From positions 2,938,001-3,002,000 of the forward strand of contig NZ_CP095554.1 in NCBI RefSeq assembly GCF_023078375.1: a stretch of DNA of 64,000 nt, written 5' to 3'. Below are positions 35,338 to 43,536 of this stretch, one piece after another (the first letter of the stretch is position 1; each line of letters starts with the position of its first letter). Source of the stretch: Roseomonas gilardii subsp. gilardii. Lineage in GTDB: Bacteria > Pseudomonadota > Alphaproteobacteria > Acetobacterales > Acetobacteraceae. The translations under genes were made by a program, and so were the position numbers. The notes under the pieces are model-generated. The model was not told the origin of the DNA. It was given only the letters and a program-made list of their open reading frames with translations, and did no database searches.

Positions 35338-35403
35338 GCGATTCAGCCGCGTGAATCGCTGTGGCGGCAGTGCCGCCACAGTGTGACTTTGGCAGCGTTG
35401 CCA
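35338..35403. repeat. Three consecutive short hairpins downstream of ridA
   Basis: Immediately after the ridA stop are GCGATTCA-GCCGCG-TGAATCGC (35338-35359), TGTGGCGGC-AGT-GCCGCCACA (35360-35380) and TGGCA-GCGT-TGCCA (35390-35403). All three stems are perfect. None has a proper T-run, although ACTTT follows the second. They may form a structured 3' end or be protein-binding sites, or protect the transcript. Confidence 0.65.
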
Positions 35404-35616
35404 CGGATGACATAGGACTATCTTCTCTATCGGCATGACCTGCGAGCTATGCCCCTGACAAATCACACCAATTCCGCCCACACATTGCTGTCACGGATTG
35501 GCGAGGACGAAACCCTCCGGTACCGCCTCCGCACCGGCATCTGCGATGCCGGTTCCTGGGTGGGGCCAGGATTAGCAATGGGTTACCGGCTTAGCTTACC
35601 AGCCCGTGGGGGGGTC

Positions 35617-36348
35617 ATGCGGTTCAGGTCTTCGGCGATCACTGTCACGGCGCTCTGCGGGGCGCTGGTCCTTGCCCTTCCGGGCGGTGCGGAAGCGGCT
35701 CAGCAGAAGGGCGCGAAAGCCTCCCGCCACGGCGCCACGGCGCATGTCTCCAAGACCCTGAGCGCCACACCGAACTTCCGCAGCGCGTCGCTGAAGGCGC
35801 GGTCCTCCCGCGGCTATGACGGCACGGTCCGCAACGCGATGTTCACCGGCAGCATCTCCTGCGTCCCCTATGCCCGGATGGTGTCCGGCATCCAGGTCAC
35901 CGGGAATGGCTACCAGTGGTGGGGCAATGCGGCGGGTCTCTATGAGCGTGGCCAGCGCCCTGAGCCTGGCTCGGTCCTGGCCTTCCGCTCCTCGGGCGGC
36001 ATGCGCCTCGGCCATGTGGCGGTGGTGCAGCGGATCGTGAACAGCCGCGAGATCGAGATCGAGCACGCGAACTGGGAAGGCCCCGGCATCCGCAAGGGCA
36101 CGGTGATGCGCAACGTCTCGGTGATCGACGTTTCCCCGCGCAACGACTGGACCGCGGTGCGGGTGCAGATCGGCCGCAGCGAAGAGAGCTTCGGCCGCGT
36201 CTATCCGACCTACGGCTTCATCCACAACCGCCCGATCGGCGCCTCGCCGCGCATCAACTACGCCCGTTCCCAGGGCTTCGAGGAAGTGGCCGAGGCACCG
36301 GCCTCGAACCGCCCGCTGGACATCACGGTGCGCAACACGGGCCGCTGA
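35617..36348 (+). CDS. Secreted CHAP-domain protein
   Basis: The 243-residue protein has a Sec signal (MRFRSSAITVTALCGALVLA...AEA) and a CHAP domain of NlpC/P60-like cysteine peptidases or amidases: catalytic Cys in GSISCVPYARMVSG, His in RLGHVAVVQRI and the polar residue in IEHANWEG. Such domains cut peptide bonds in peptidoglycan. A longer frame begins at 35449 but lacks a leading signal, so ATG 35617 (with a GGGGGGG stretch just before) is preferred. The target, probably cell-wall peptides in the periplasm, is inferred. Confidence 0.87.
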   Translation: MRFRSSAITVTALCGALVLALPGGAEAAQQKGAKASRHGATAHVSKTLSATPNFRSASLKARSSRGYDGTVRNAMFTGSISCVPYARMVSGIQVTGNGYQWWGNAAGLYERGQRPEPGSVLAFRSSGGMRLGHVAVVQRIVNSREIEIEHANWEGPGIRKGTVMRNVSVIDVSPRNDWTAVRVQIGRSEESFGRVYPTYGFIHNRPIGASPRINYARSQGFEEVAEAPASNRPLDITVRNTGR

Positions 36349-36465
36349 CGCGCGGCCAATCCGTGTCCCTTTAAGCTTCGTCTTCCCTCAGCCGGGGCGT
36401 TATCCTTCGGAAACTCTTGTGCCGGCACCGGTGTTGCCGGCCCATCGGCTTTCAGGAGGACAGGC

Positions 36466-36981
36466 ATGAGCGGAACAGCGCCCGACGAGACCCCGGCTGG
36501 CGGCGTGGGCATCACCCAGATTCATGAGATCCTGTCCTCCCTCATGGGCGGGCGAACGGACAGCGCTGGCGTGCAGGAGCTGGTGGGCCGGCTGCGCCAG
36601 GGCGGCATGGAAAGCCAGGTCGAATCCTGGGTCGGCACGGGCGAGAATCAGCCCGCCGACGGCACCTCCATCGAGCGGGCCTTCGGCAGCTCCACCATCG
36701 ACAACGTCGCCTCCCGCTTCGGGATGACGCGCGACCAGCTCGTCAGCCTGCTGGTCATGGCGTTGCCGCTGGTCCTCGACCACCTCACCCCGAAGGGCCG
36801 GGTGCCGGCCAACGATGCCGAGATGCCCTCCGGCGGGCTGCAAGGCGGCCTGGGCGGCATTCTCGGCCGTGCCCTGGGCGGCCTCGGCGGCGGAAGTGCC
36901 TCCGGCCAGGGCGGCTCCTCGGCCGGGGATATCGTGGGCGGCCTCCTGCGCTCCGTCCTGGGTGGCCAGCGCGGAGCCTGA
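36466..36981 (+). CDS. YidB-like (DUF937) protein
   Basis: The 171-residue product has the family core MESQVESWVGTGENQPADGTSIERAFG (split in two across residue 20), then VASRFGMTRDQLVSLLVMAL and a Gly-rich, low-complexity tail (GLQGGLGGILGRALGGLGG). YidB-like proteins are widespread and uncharacterised. AGGAGGA precedes ATG 36466. It faces the telA operon across a strong hairpin. Function unknown. Confidence 0.85.
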   Translation: MSGTAPDETPAGGVGITQIHEILSSLMGGRTDSAGVQELVGRLRQGGMESQVESWVGTGENQPADGTSIERAFGSSTIDNVASRFGMTRDQLVSLLVMALPLVLDHLTPKGRVPANDAEMPSGGLQGGLGGILGRALGGLGGGSASGQGGSSAGDIVGGLLRSVLGGQRGA

Positions 36982-36988
36982 GAACCGT

Positions 36989-37027
36989 TCCGGCCGGTGG
37001 AGCCTCGAAGCAGGCTCTCCGGCCGGA
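36989..37027. terminator. Bidirectional hairpin between yidB-like gene and telA
   Basis: TCCGGCCGG pairs with CCGGCCGGA, and after one mismatch GAGCC pairs with GGCTC around an eight-base loop. It lies in the 51-base gap between two convergent genes. T-runs are weak on both sides. Confidence 0.5.
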
Positions 37028-37032
37028 GCCCT

Positions 37033-38154
37033 TCACTCCTGGCGCGGACTGCCCTGCGGTTCCGGCGCGCCAGGGGATGCGGCAGCGGATGGCGCACCGC
37101 TTCGGGGCGGGACCTTGGCCGCGATCAGCGCGCGGCGGATCTCCGCCTCGGCCTTCTCCAGCTCGGCCGCTGCCGAAAGGCGCCGGTTGCGCCCTTCCTC
37201 GGCGATCCGCAGCGAATCCTCGATCGTGCCGATCAGCGCCGCGTTCGCCTGCTTCAGCGCATCCATGTCCACCACGCCGCGCTCGATCTCGCCCCGCACC
37301 TGGGCATTGCCCTGGCGCAGCGCCTCGGCATTTGCGGTGAGGAGCTTGTTGGTCAGGTCGGTCGCCGCCTGGAGCGCCCCGCCGGCCTCCCGCATCCGCT
37401 GGATCGCCAGCGCCTGGGCGAGCTGCGCCCGCCACAGCGGCACGGTGTTGGCGAGCACCGAATGGATCTTGGCCGCCAGCGCCTTGTCGTTCTCCTGGAT
37501 CAGGCGGATGCCCGGCAGGGCCTGCATGGCGATCTGCCGCGTCAGCCGCAGGTCGTGGATGCGCCGGTCCAGCTCGTCCCGCGCCGCGCGCAGGTCGCGG
37601 AGGCGCTGTGGCGCCAGCGGGTCCTTGGCGACCTCCACCTCCCATTCCGCCTTCGGCACCGTCTCGGTATCCGTGCGGTGCAGCACCTGCTCGCCGGCCT
37701 CGATGTGCTCCGCCAGGGAGTGGAACCATTCCAGCGTGGCGCCGTAGAGCCGCTCCAGCCGCTCCACATCCTCCATCAGCCGGGTGCGGTGGCCCTGCAA
37801 CAGGTCGCCCGCCGCCTCGACCTGCCCGCGCACGCTCTCATAGCGTTGCAGGATGCCGACCGTGCCGCTGCTGGCGCGGCCCATCAGCCGGGACAGAAGA
37901 CCGGGCTTCTCCTCGCCGCCGCCGGGATCGAAACCGCGCAGATGCGCGAGCAGGCCGGACAGCGCATCCCCCGCCTGCCCGGTCGCATCGTTGCGGGAGG
38001 CACCGAGCATGGCATCCGCCGCCGCCGTGGCCTGGCGCTGCGCCTCCTGCCCGAAGCGGAGGATCGAGGAGGCGTCGCCCAGGTCGATCTGCCGCGCCAG
38101 CTCCGCCGCGCGCGCCGACGCCATGCGCTGCTGCGTTTCCAGTGGTTCGCTCAT
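37033..38154 (-). CDS. telA: TelA-family toxic anion resistance protein
   Basis: The 373-residue, largely helical protein matches the TelA family, linked to tellurite resistance and also to resistance to cell-wall-acting antibiotics, lantibiotics and nisin in Gram-positive bacteria. Marks are SGTVGILQRYESVRGQVE, RLERLYGATLEWFHSL, DELDRRIHDLRLTRQIAMQ, and the signature TVPLWRAQLAQALAIQRMRE with NKLLTANAEALRQGNAQVR. It is cytoplasmic or membrane-associated. Its ATG overlaps the xpaC-like gene by four bases, so the two are coupled. In Bacillus the related XpaC and TelA (YaaN) are also adjacent. Mechanism is unknown. Confidence 0.9.
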   Translation of the reverse strand: MSEPLETQQRMASARAAELARQIDLGDASSILRFGQEAQRQATAAADAMLGASRNDATGQAGDALSGLLAHLRGFDPGGGEEKPGLLSRLMGRASSGTVGILQRYESVRGQVEAAGDLLQGHRTRLMEDVERLERLYGATLEWFHSLAEHIEAGEQVLHRTDTETVPKAEWEVEVAKDPLAPQRLRDLRAARDELDRRIHDLRLTRQIAMQALPGIRLIQENDKALAAKIHSVLANTVPLWRAQLAQALAIQRMREAGGALQAATDLTNKLLTANAEALRQGNAQVRGEIERGVVDMDALKQANAALIGTIEDSLRIAEEGRNRRLSAAAELEKAEAEIRRALIAAKVPPRSGAPSAAASPGAPEPQGSPRQE

Positions 38155-38852
38155 GCCACCCCCTCTTCCCGAAGCCTCTGCCGCAGCACCGTCACCTGCA
38201 CGTCCAGCGCTTCGGTCTCGGAGGCACGCAGCCGTTCCGCCGCCTGCGCGGCCGCGCGCTCCACATCCGACATCGCCGCCGTCAGTTCGCGCGGCGCGAC
38301 GGCGCCGGCGGATAGCCTCTGGGCGATGCGCTCCAGCCCGTCCAGCCCCAGCACCAGCAGGTTGCGCGCCTGCCCGGCCATGGAGGGACGCAGCGCCATC
38401 TCCCGCAGCAGCCCGCGCAGCGCCGCCACCGCCCCGGCCAGCCGCGCATCCGTGCCCTCCAGCACCGAAAGGCGGCGGGCGAAGGGCTCCAGCCCGGCAT
38501 CGCCCAGATAGGGTTCAGGCGGTTCCTCACGCAGCCCCTCATAGGCGAGGCGCAGCCCATAGGCCGCCGCCAGAGCGAGCAGAACGGCCCCCACCGTGCC
38601 GGTGCCGCCCGCCAGCGCCGCCGCGAAGCCGACACCCAGACCCAGCGCGGCCATGGCCCGCCGCCGGTCGCCATGCTTCGCGCGGCGCAGCAGGGCCACG
38701 GTCAGCCCAGTGCCCGCCAGACCGGCGAGCAGGCCGAGGATGGTCCGCGACTGGCCGCTCGCCAGGGCCAGCAGCAGCGCCGGCAGCATGGGCAGCGCCA
38801 TGACCGGCAGGGCGAGGCCGCGCAGGGCCTTGCGATAGGTCTCGGGGAGCAT
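38151..38852 (-). CDS. XpaC-like protein (5-bromo-4-chloroindolyl phosphate hydrolysis family)
   Basis: The 233-residue product has two or three N-terminal membrane helices (LALPVMALPMLPALLLALAS; LGLLAGLAGTGLTVALLRRA; GLGVGFAAALAGG) and then a helical cytoplasmic domain (RLSVLEGTDARLAGAVAALR; MSDVERAAAQAAERLRASE). The neighbour is TelA and the pair is conserved as XpaC-TelA. The historical name comes from a Bacillus colony phenotype and does not describe the reaction. It probably acts as a membrane platform for TelA. It overlaps telA by four bases. Confidence 0.8.
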   Translation of the reverse strand: MLPETYRKALRGLALPVMALPMLPALLLALASGQSRTILGLLAGLAGTGLTVALLRRAKHGDRRRAMAALGLGVGFAAALAGGTGTVGAVLLALAAAYGLRLAYEGLREEPPEPYLGDAGLEPFARRLSVLEGTDARLAGAVAALRGLLREMALRPSMAGQARNLLVLGLDGLERIAQRLSAGAVAPRELTAAMSDVERAAAQAAERLRASETEALDVQVTVLRQRLREEGVA

Positions 38853-38865
38853 CAGCGGGGCGCCA

Positions 38866-39009
38866 TCAATGGAAGATGCGGATGATGGCCTGGACCAGGG
38901 TCAGCACGGACACGAGCCCCAGACTGGCCAGCATCAGCGCCGCCCCGGCGATCCGGCGGGCGGGAACCTGGAAGGGCCTGACGGCCGGGAGTGGGCGGTT
39001 CGGAGTCAT
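38866..39009 (-). CDS. Small single-span membrane protein at the head of the xpaC-telA operon
   Basis: The 47-residue product (MTPNRPLPAVRPFQVPARRI) ends in one membrane helix (GAALMLASLGLVSVLTLVQA) and IIRIFH. Its stop lies 13 bases before the xpaC-like start, so it is almost certainly in the same operon. GCTGCAATG precedes it without a good ribosome site. I recognise no family. Its location suggests a small partner of the TelA/XpaC system. Confidence 0.6.
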   Translation of the reverse strand: MTPNRPLPAVRPFQVPARRIAGAALMLASLGLVSVLTLVQAIIRIFH

Positions 39010-39053
39010 TGCAGCGGAAAAGATGCGGCCCCCTGCCCCTCTCTTCAAGCGGT

Positions 39054-39074
39054 GGAGGGCCGCCCCGGCCCTCC
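39054..39074 (-). terminator. Hairpin at the end of the dipeptide transporter operon
   Basis: GGAGGGCCG and CGGCCCTCC form a nine-base stem with a three-base loop, just after the stop of the last permease gene. The following bases (ACCGCTTGAAG on the minus strand) are not T-rich, so efficiency is uncertain. Confidence 0.45.
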
Positions 39075-39080
39075 GGCCAC

Positions 39081-39983
39081 TCAGCGCCGCTGCGCCCGCG
39101 GGTCCAACGCGTCGCGCAGCCCGTCGCCGAGCAGGTTGAAGCTCAGCACCACCAGGAAGATCGCCAGCCCGGGGTAGATCGCCATCCAGGGCGCCTGGCT
39201 CAGGAAGCGCTGCGCCGCGTTCAGCATGGAGCCCCAGGAGGGCGCCGGCGGCTGCTGCCCCAGGCCGAGGAAGGAGAGCGAAGCCTCGGCGATGATGGCC
39301 TCCGCGATGGCCAGCGTCGCCTGCACCAGCAGCGGCGGCACGATGTTGGGCAGGACATGCACCACCGCCGTCCGCCAGGGCGGGTTGCCCAGGGCACGCG
39401 CCGCCTCCACCCATTCGGTGGCCTTGGCCTCCATCGCCATGCCGCGGGCCAGACGCACGAAGATCGGCGCGGCGGAGATGGCGATGGCCAGCATCGCATT
39501 CTCCAGCGCCGGACCGAGAAAGGCGGCGAGCGCGATGGCCAGGATCAGGAAGGGCACCGAGAGCATCGCATCGGTGATGCGGGAGATCAGCGCATCCACC
39601 CAGCCGCCCGCGAGCCCGGCCAGCATCCCCAGCGGCACGCCCGCCAGCAGCGCCGCCGCCACGGAAAGCCCGCCGGCCATCAGCGAGGCCCGCGCGCCCC
39701 AGAGGACCCGGGACAGCACGTCGCGCCCGTTCTCGTCCGTGCCGAACCAGTGCGCCAGCGAAGGCGGCTTGCGGATCAGCGACCAGGAGGTGGCGGTCGG
39801 GTCATAGGGCGCGACCAGCGGTGCCAGCAGCGCCACCAGCACGAAGAGCACGATCACGGCGAGGCCGAAGACCGCCAGCCGGTGCCGCAGGAAACGGCGC
39901 ACCGCGCGCCGCCCCGGGCTGTCGCGGCGCGCGGCGGCGGGGTTCGCGGCGGCGCGCGGGCCTCGGGTGGCAGCCCTGCTCAT
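39081..39983 (-). CDS. dppC: Dipeptide/oligopeptide ABC transporter permease, DppC type
   Basis: The 300-residue inner-membrane permease has the N-terminal OppC_N region (RRFLRHRLAVFGLAVIVLFV; YDPTATSWSLIRKPPSLAHW; FGTDENGRDVLSRVLWGARA) and the EAA loop EWVEAARALGNPPWRTAVVH that contacts the ATPases, with six predicted helices. It ends LGDGLRDALDPR, the standard tail for DppC. The ATG overlaps the dppB stop by four bases. It is the last gene in the operon. Confidence 0.93.
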   Translation of the reverse strand: MSRAATRGPRAAANPAAARRDSPGRRAVRRFLRHRLAVFGLAVIVLFVLVALLAPLVAPYDPTATSWSLIRKPPSLAHWFGTDENGRDVLSRVLWGARASLMAGGLSVAAALLAGVPLGMLAGLAGGWVDALISRITDAMLSVPFLILAIALAAFLGPALENAMLAIAISAAPIFVRLARGMAMEAKATEWVEAARALGNPPWRTAVVHVLPNIVPPLLVQATLAIAEAIIAEASLSFLGLGQQPPAPSWGSMLNAAQRFLSQAPWMAIYPGLAIFLVVLSFNLLGDGLRDALDPRAQRR

Positions 39984-40927
39984 GCCGCGCGCAGCCGGGG
40001 ATTGATGAGCATGTAGAGCAGGTCCGAGAGCAGGGAGAGCAGCACGAAGATCACCGCCGTCACCACCACGACGCCCTGCACCACCGGGTAGTCGCGGTTG
40101 AAGACGGCATCCACGATCAGCTTGCCGAAGCCGGGAATGGTGAAGATCTGCTCGGTCAGCACCGCGCCCGCCAGCAGCTTGCCGAGCTCGATCGTGCCCA
40201 GCGTCACCACCGGGATCAGCGCGTTGCGCAGCGCGTGCTTGCCCACCACCACCCGTTCCGGCAGGCCCTTGGCGCGGGCGGTGCGGACATAGTCCTGCCC
40301 CAGCGCGCCGAGCATGGCGGCGCGGGTGTGGCGCATCAGCACGCCGGCGATGGAATTGCCCAGCACGAAGGCCGGCATGATCGTGGTGGCGAGCGACTGC
40401 CGCCAGTCCTCGGTCAGCGGCACATAGCCGGAGGGCGGCAGCCAGCCGAGCTGCACGCTGAAGAGCAGGATCATCATGATCCCCAGCCAGAAGTTCGGCG
40501 TGGAGATGCCGGCCAGGGCCAGCCCGTTGGCGATCCAGTCCGCCGGCCGGTCGCGCTTCACCGCGGAGAGCACGCCGAGCGGCACGCCGATGGCCACCGC
40601 GATGACGAAAGCCATGACGCCGAGTTGCAGCGTCACCGGCAGCTTCTGCAGGATCAGCTCCGTGACCGGTTGCCGGATGCGCCAGGAGAAGCCGAGATCG
40701 CCGTGCAGCAATCGGAAGAGCCAGGCGAGGTACTGCTCCCAGACCGGGCGGTCGAGCATCAGCTCCGCCCGGATCTGCGCCAGCACCTCGGGATCGCCCC
40801 GCTCCTCCCCCGCCATGATCAGGGCGGGGTCGCCGGGCATGAGCTGCTGCAGGCCGAAGACGAGGAGACTCAGGATCAGCAGCGTGGGGACGACCTGCCC
40901 CAGGCGCCGCAGCAGCCAACCGAACAT
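39980..40927 (-). CDS. dppB: Dipeptide/oligopeptide ABC transporter permease, DppB type
   Basis: The 315-residue inner-membrane permease begins LLRRLGQVVPTLLILSLLVF, then LMPGDPALIMAG, and has the EAA loop YVRTARAKGLPERVVVGKHA and the C-terminal LLYMLINPRLRAA. These are the classic DppB/OppB signatures. It pairs with the DppC-type permease, with which it overlaps by four bases. It follows the binding-protein gene by nine bases. Confidence 0.94.
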   Translation of the reverse strand: MFGWLLRRLGQVVPTLLILSLLVFGLQQLMPGDPALIMAGEERGDPEVLAQIRAELMLDRPVWEQYLAWLFRLLHGDLGFSWRIRQPVTELILQKLPVTLQLGVMAFVIAVAIGVPLGVLSAVKRDRPADWIANGLALAGISTPNFWLGIMMILLFSVQLGWLPPSGYVPLTEDWRQSLATTIMPAFVLGNSIAGVLMRHTRAAMLGALGQDYVRTARAKGLPERVVVGKHALRNALIPVVTLGTIELGKLLAGAVLTEQIFTIPGFGKLIVDAVFNRDYPVVQGVVVVTAVIFVLLSLLSDLLYMLINPRLRAA

Positions 40928-40936
40928 CGCCCGGCT

Positions 40937-42478
40937 TTACGAGAGCGTCAGGTCCTGCACCCGGACCAGCCCGTCCGGATGGGGCCTGAAGCCGCCGACA
41001 CGGCTGGCATGAGCGGCGATGTTCTTGATATACCAGAGGTAGGAACGCGCCTGATCCTTGTCCACCGCCTGTTCCCAGAGCTGGCGGTACAGGTCCTTGC
41101 GCCTGTCCTCGTCCAGCTCCTGCCGCTGCGCATCGAGGATGCGGTCGGTCTCGGCATTGCTGTACCGGCCGTCGTTCTGCGGCCCCCGGCTGTGCAGGAA
41201 GGCCCAACTGTTGCCGTCCGGGTCGGGGCGGCCCGACCAGCCGCTGAGATAAAGCTGGAACTCGCCCCGCACCGCGGCGGTGAGGCCGGAGGCGAATTCC
41301 ACCGCCTTGATCCTGAGGTCGAAGCCCGCCTCGGCGGCCATGGACTGCATCACCTCGGCCACCTGCCGTGCCTCGGGGTTGTTGGCGACCATGATCTCGA
41401 CGGCGAGCGGCGTCTGCACGCCGGCCTCCTTCAGCAACTGCTTCGCGCGGGCGACATCCCGCGTTGTCACCTTGCGCGCGGCGACGTGGTAGGGCGAGCT
41501 GGGCGCCACGGCCTGGGTGGCGGGGGTGAACATCCCCTCATAGACCACCTGGATGATGGCCTCGCGGTCCAGCGCGAGATCGAAGGCCCGGCGCACGCGG
41601 GCATCCTGGCCGATCGGCGTCTTCCCCTGTTCGCCATTGCCGATGTTGTAGGTGATGCCCCAGTAGCCGAGCCCGTCCGTGGCCGCGACCCTGAGGTTCC
41701 GGTTCCCCTGCACCTCCTTCACATCGGTCGGCGCGATGCTTTCCACGAAGTCGAGCGTGCCGGAGCGCAGGTTGGCGACACGCACCGTGCTGTCCACGAT
41801 CACCTGATAGGTGATGCGGTCCAGGTGGATGCGCTTCGCGTCCCAGTAGTCCGGGTTACGCTCGACCACGATGCGGTCCTGCGCCACGCGCTCGACGAAG
41901 CGGAAGGGGCCGGTGCCCACGGGCTTCGCGCCGAAATCCTTGCCCGCCGCCTCGGCCGCCTTCGGCGAGACGACCATGCCGGCGCGGTCGGTGAGTTGCG
42001 ACAGGAAGGCGGCGGAGGGCTCCTTCAGCCGGATGCGGACGGTCCTCGGGTCCACCACCTCGGCGGTCTCCATCGTGCCGATCTCGCCGCGGCGGAAGGA
42101 GCCCTGCATGGTCAGGTGGCGCATCAGCGAGTAGCGCACCGCCTCCGCATCCATCGCCGTGCCGTCATGGAACTTCACCCCCTCCCGCAACGGGATCAGC
42201 AGCGTCCTCGGGTCTTCCCAGTGATGGCCGGTGGCGAGCTGCGGCACGATCTCCAGCTTCTCGTCCACGTCGAAGAGCTTGTCGAAGAGGCTGGCGAAGA
42301 CGATGCGCCCCATCAGGGAGCGCGCGAGAGTCGGATCGAGGATATCCGGGTCCTCGCGCAGGCCAAGTCGGAAATGCCTCGCCCCCTGGGCCGCGGCGGG
42401 ACGCGCAGCCGGCGAGGCGGCGGCCAGGGCGCCGAGGGCCAGCGGCGCGAGGCCGCGCCGGGTGATGACAGGATTCAT
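40937..42478 (-). CDS. dppA: Dipeptide/oligopeptide ABC transporter solute-binding protein
   Basis: The 513-residue family 5 binding protein has a Tat/Sec-type signal (MNPVITRRGLAPLALGALAA), then FRLGLREDPDILDPTLARS, LREGVKFHDGTAMDAEAVRY, GTGPFRFVERVAQDR and SGWSGRPDPDGNSWAFLHSR. It captures substrate in the periplasm for the DppBC channel. The start overlaps the stop of the DppF-type ATPase gene by four bases; the frame is open further but out of any signal. Substrate could be dipeptides or glutathione; not fixed by sequence. Confidence 0.94.
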   Translation of the reverse strand: MNPVITRRGLAPLALGALAAASPAARPAAAQGARHFRLGLREDPDILDPTLARSLMGRIVFASLFDKLFDVDEKLEIVPQLATGHHWEDPRTLLIPLREGVKFHDGTAMDAEAVRYSLMRHLTMQGSFRRGEIGTMETAEVVDPRTVRIRLKEPSAAFLSQLTDRAGMVVSPKAAEAAGKDFGAKPVGTGPFRFVERVAQDRIVVERNPDYWDAKRIHLDRITYQVIVDSTVRVANLRSGTLDFVESIAPTDVKEVQGNRNLRVAATDGLGYWGITYNIGNGEQGKTPIGQDARVRRAFDLALDREAIIQVVYEGMFTPATQAVAPSSPYHVAARKVTTRDVARAKQLLKEAGVQTPLAVEIMVANNPEARQVAEVMQSMAAEAGFDLRIKAVEFASGLTAAVRGEFQLYLSGWSGRPDPDGNSWAFLHSRGPQNDGRYSNAETDRILDAQRQELDEDRRKDLYRQLWEQAVDKDQARSYLWYIKNIAAHASRVGGFRPHPDGLVRVQDLTLS

Positions 42479-43536
42479 GCGGCGTCTCCCGTGACGTCGG
42501 TGCGGTCGAAGAAGCGTTGCAGCCGGGCCTGCCGGTCGCCCGTGGCCCGGCGCTCGCGCAAGGGCAGGACCGGCGGCAGCCCGTTCTGGAAATGGCAGGC
42601 CGTGCGGCGCAGGGAGGCTTCGGTGGCCCCCATCAGCGCCGGGTCCTCCAGCGCGCAGATCTCCTTGGCATGCGGGCAGCGGGTGTGCAGCCGGCAGCCG
42701 GAGGGCGGCGCGAGCGGGCTCGGCAGGTCGCCCGGCAGCGGCGCGCCGCCGCCGGTGCCGGGCACGGAGGCCAGAAGCGCCCGCGTATAGGGATGGCGCG
42801 GATCGTCGAAGATCGCCTCGGCCGGCCCTTCCTCGACGATGCGGCCGAGATACATCACCGCCACCCGGTCCGCGACATGGCGCACGACGGCGAGGTCGTG
42901 GCTGATCAGCACGAAGCTCAGCCCCAGCTCGCGGATCAGCGCCTGCAGCAGGTTCACCACCTGCGCCTGCACGGAAACGTCCAGCGCGCTCACCGGCTCG
43001 TCGCCCACGATCAGCTTCGGCCCGCTGGCCAGCGCCCGGGCGATGGCGATGCGCTGGCGCTGCCCGCCGGAGAATTCGTGCGGCCAGCGGTCGGCATGCT
43101 CGGGCCGCAGCCCGACGCGGGCGAGCAGTTCCTCCATCCGCGCGCGGCGCCGCTCCTTCGGCAGGAGGCGATGGATGCGCAGCGGCTCCTCCACCGCCTG
43201 CCCCACCGTCATGCGCGGGTCGAGGCTGGCATAGGGGTCCTGGAAGATCATCTGCATCCAGCGCCGCTGCTGCCGCAGGCGCCGCCGGCCCATGCGGGTC
43301 AGATCCTCTCCGCCGAAGCGGACGATGCCGGCATCCGGCTTCTCCAGCCCCAGCATCAGCCGCCCCAGCGTGGACTTGCCGCAGCCGCTCTCGCCCACCA
43401 CGGCCAGCACCTCGCCCGCCGCCACCGAGAGCGAGACGCCGTCCACCGCATGCACGGCGCCACGCCGCTGCCCCAATGCGCCGCGCACGGGGAAATGCCG
43501 CACCACGCGGTCGAGTTCGAGCAGGGTCTCGGTCAT
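42475..43536 (-). CDS. dppF: Dipeptide ABC transporter ATP-binding protein, DppF type
   Basis: The 353-residue ATPase has Walker [16 protein letters not shown], the Q-loop FQDPYASLDPR, the signature FSGGQRQRIAIARALA, Walker B KLIVGDEPVSALDVS and the H-loop LISHDLAVVRH. The C-terminal oligopeptide extension has SGCRLHTRCPHAKEIC, with the cysteines characteristic of DppD/DppF. It works as a heterodimer with the next ATPase on the permease pair. It overlaps both neighbours by four bases. Confidence 0.95.
   Translation of the reverse strand: MTETLLELDRVVRHFPVRGALGQRRGAVHAVDGVSLSVAAGEVLAVVGESGCGKSTLGRLMLGLEKPDAGIVRFGGEDLTRMGRRRLRQQRRWMQMIFQDPYASLDPRMTVGQAVEEPLRIHRLLPKERRRARMEELLARVGLRPEHADRWPHEFSGGQRQRIAIARALASGPKLIVGDEPVSALDVSVQAQVVNLLQALIRELGLSFVLISHDLAVVRHVADRVAVMYLGRIVEEGPAEAIFDDPRHPYTRALLASVPGTGGGAPLPGDLPSPLAPPSGCRLHTRCPHAKEICALEDPALMGATEASLRRTACHFQNGLPPVLPLRERRATGDRQARLQRFFDRTDVTGDAA

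Noticed and set aside
39821-42790. Plus-strand 989-codon open frame over the dipeptide transporter genes
   Set aside because: It is antisense to four well-supported transporter genes and lacks motifs or a ribosome site.
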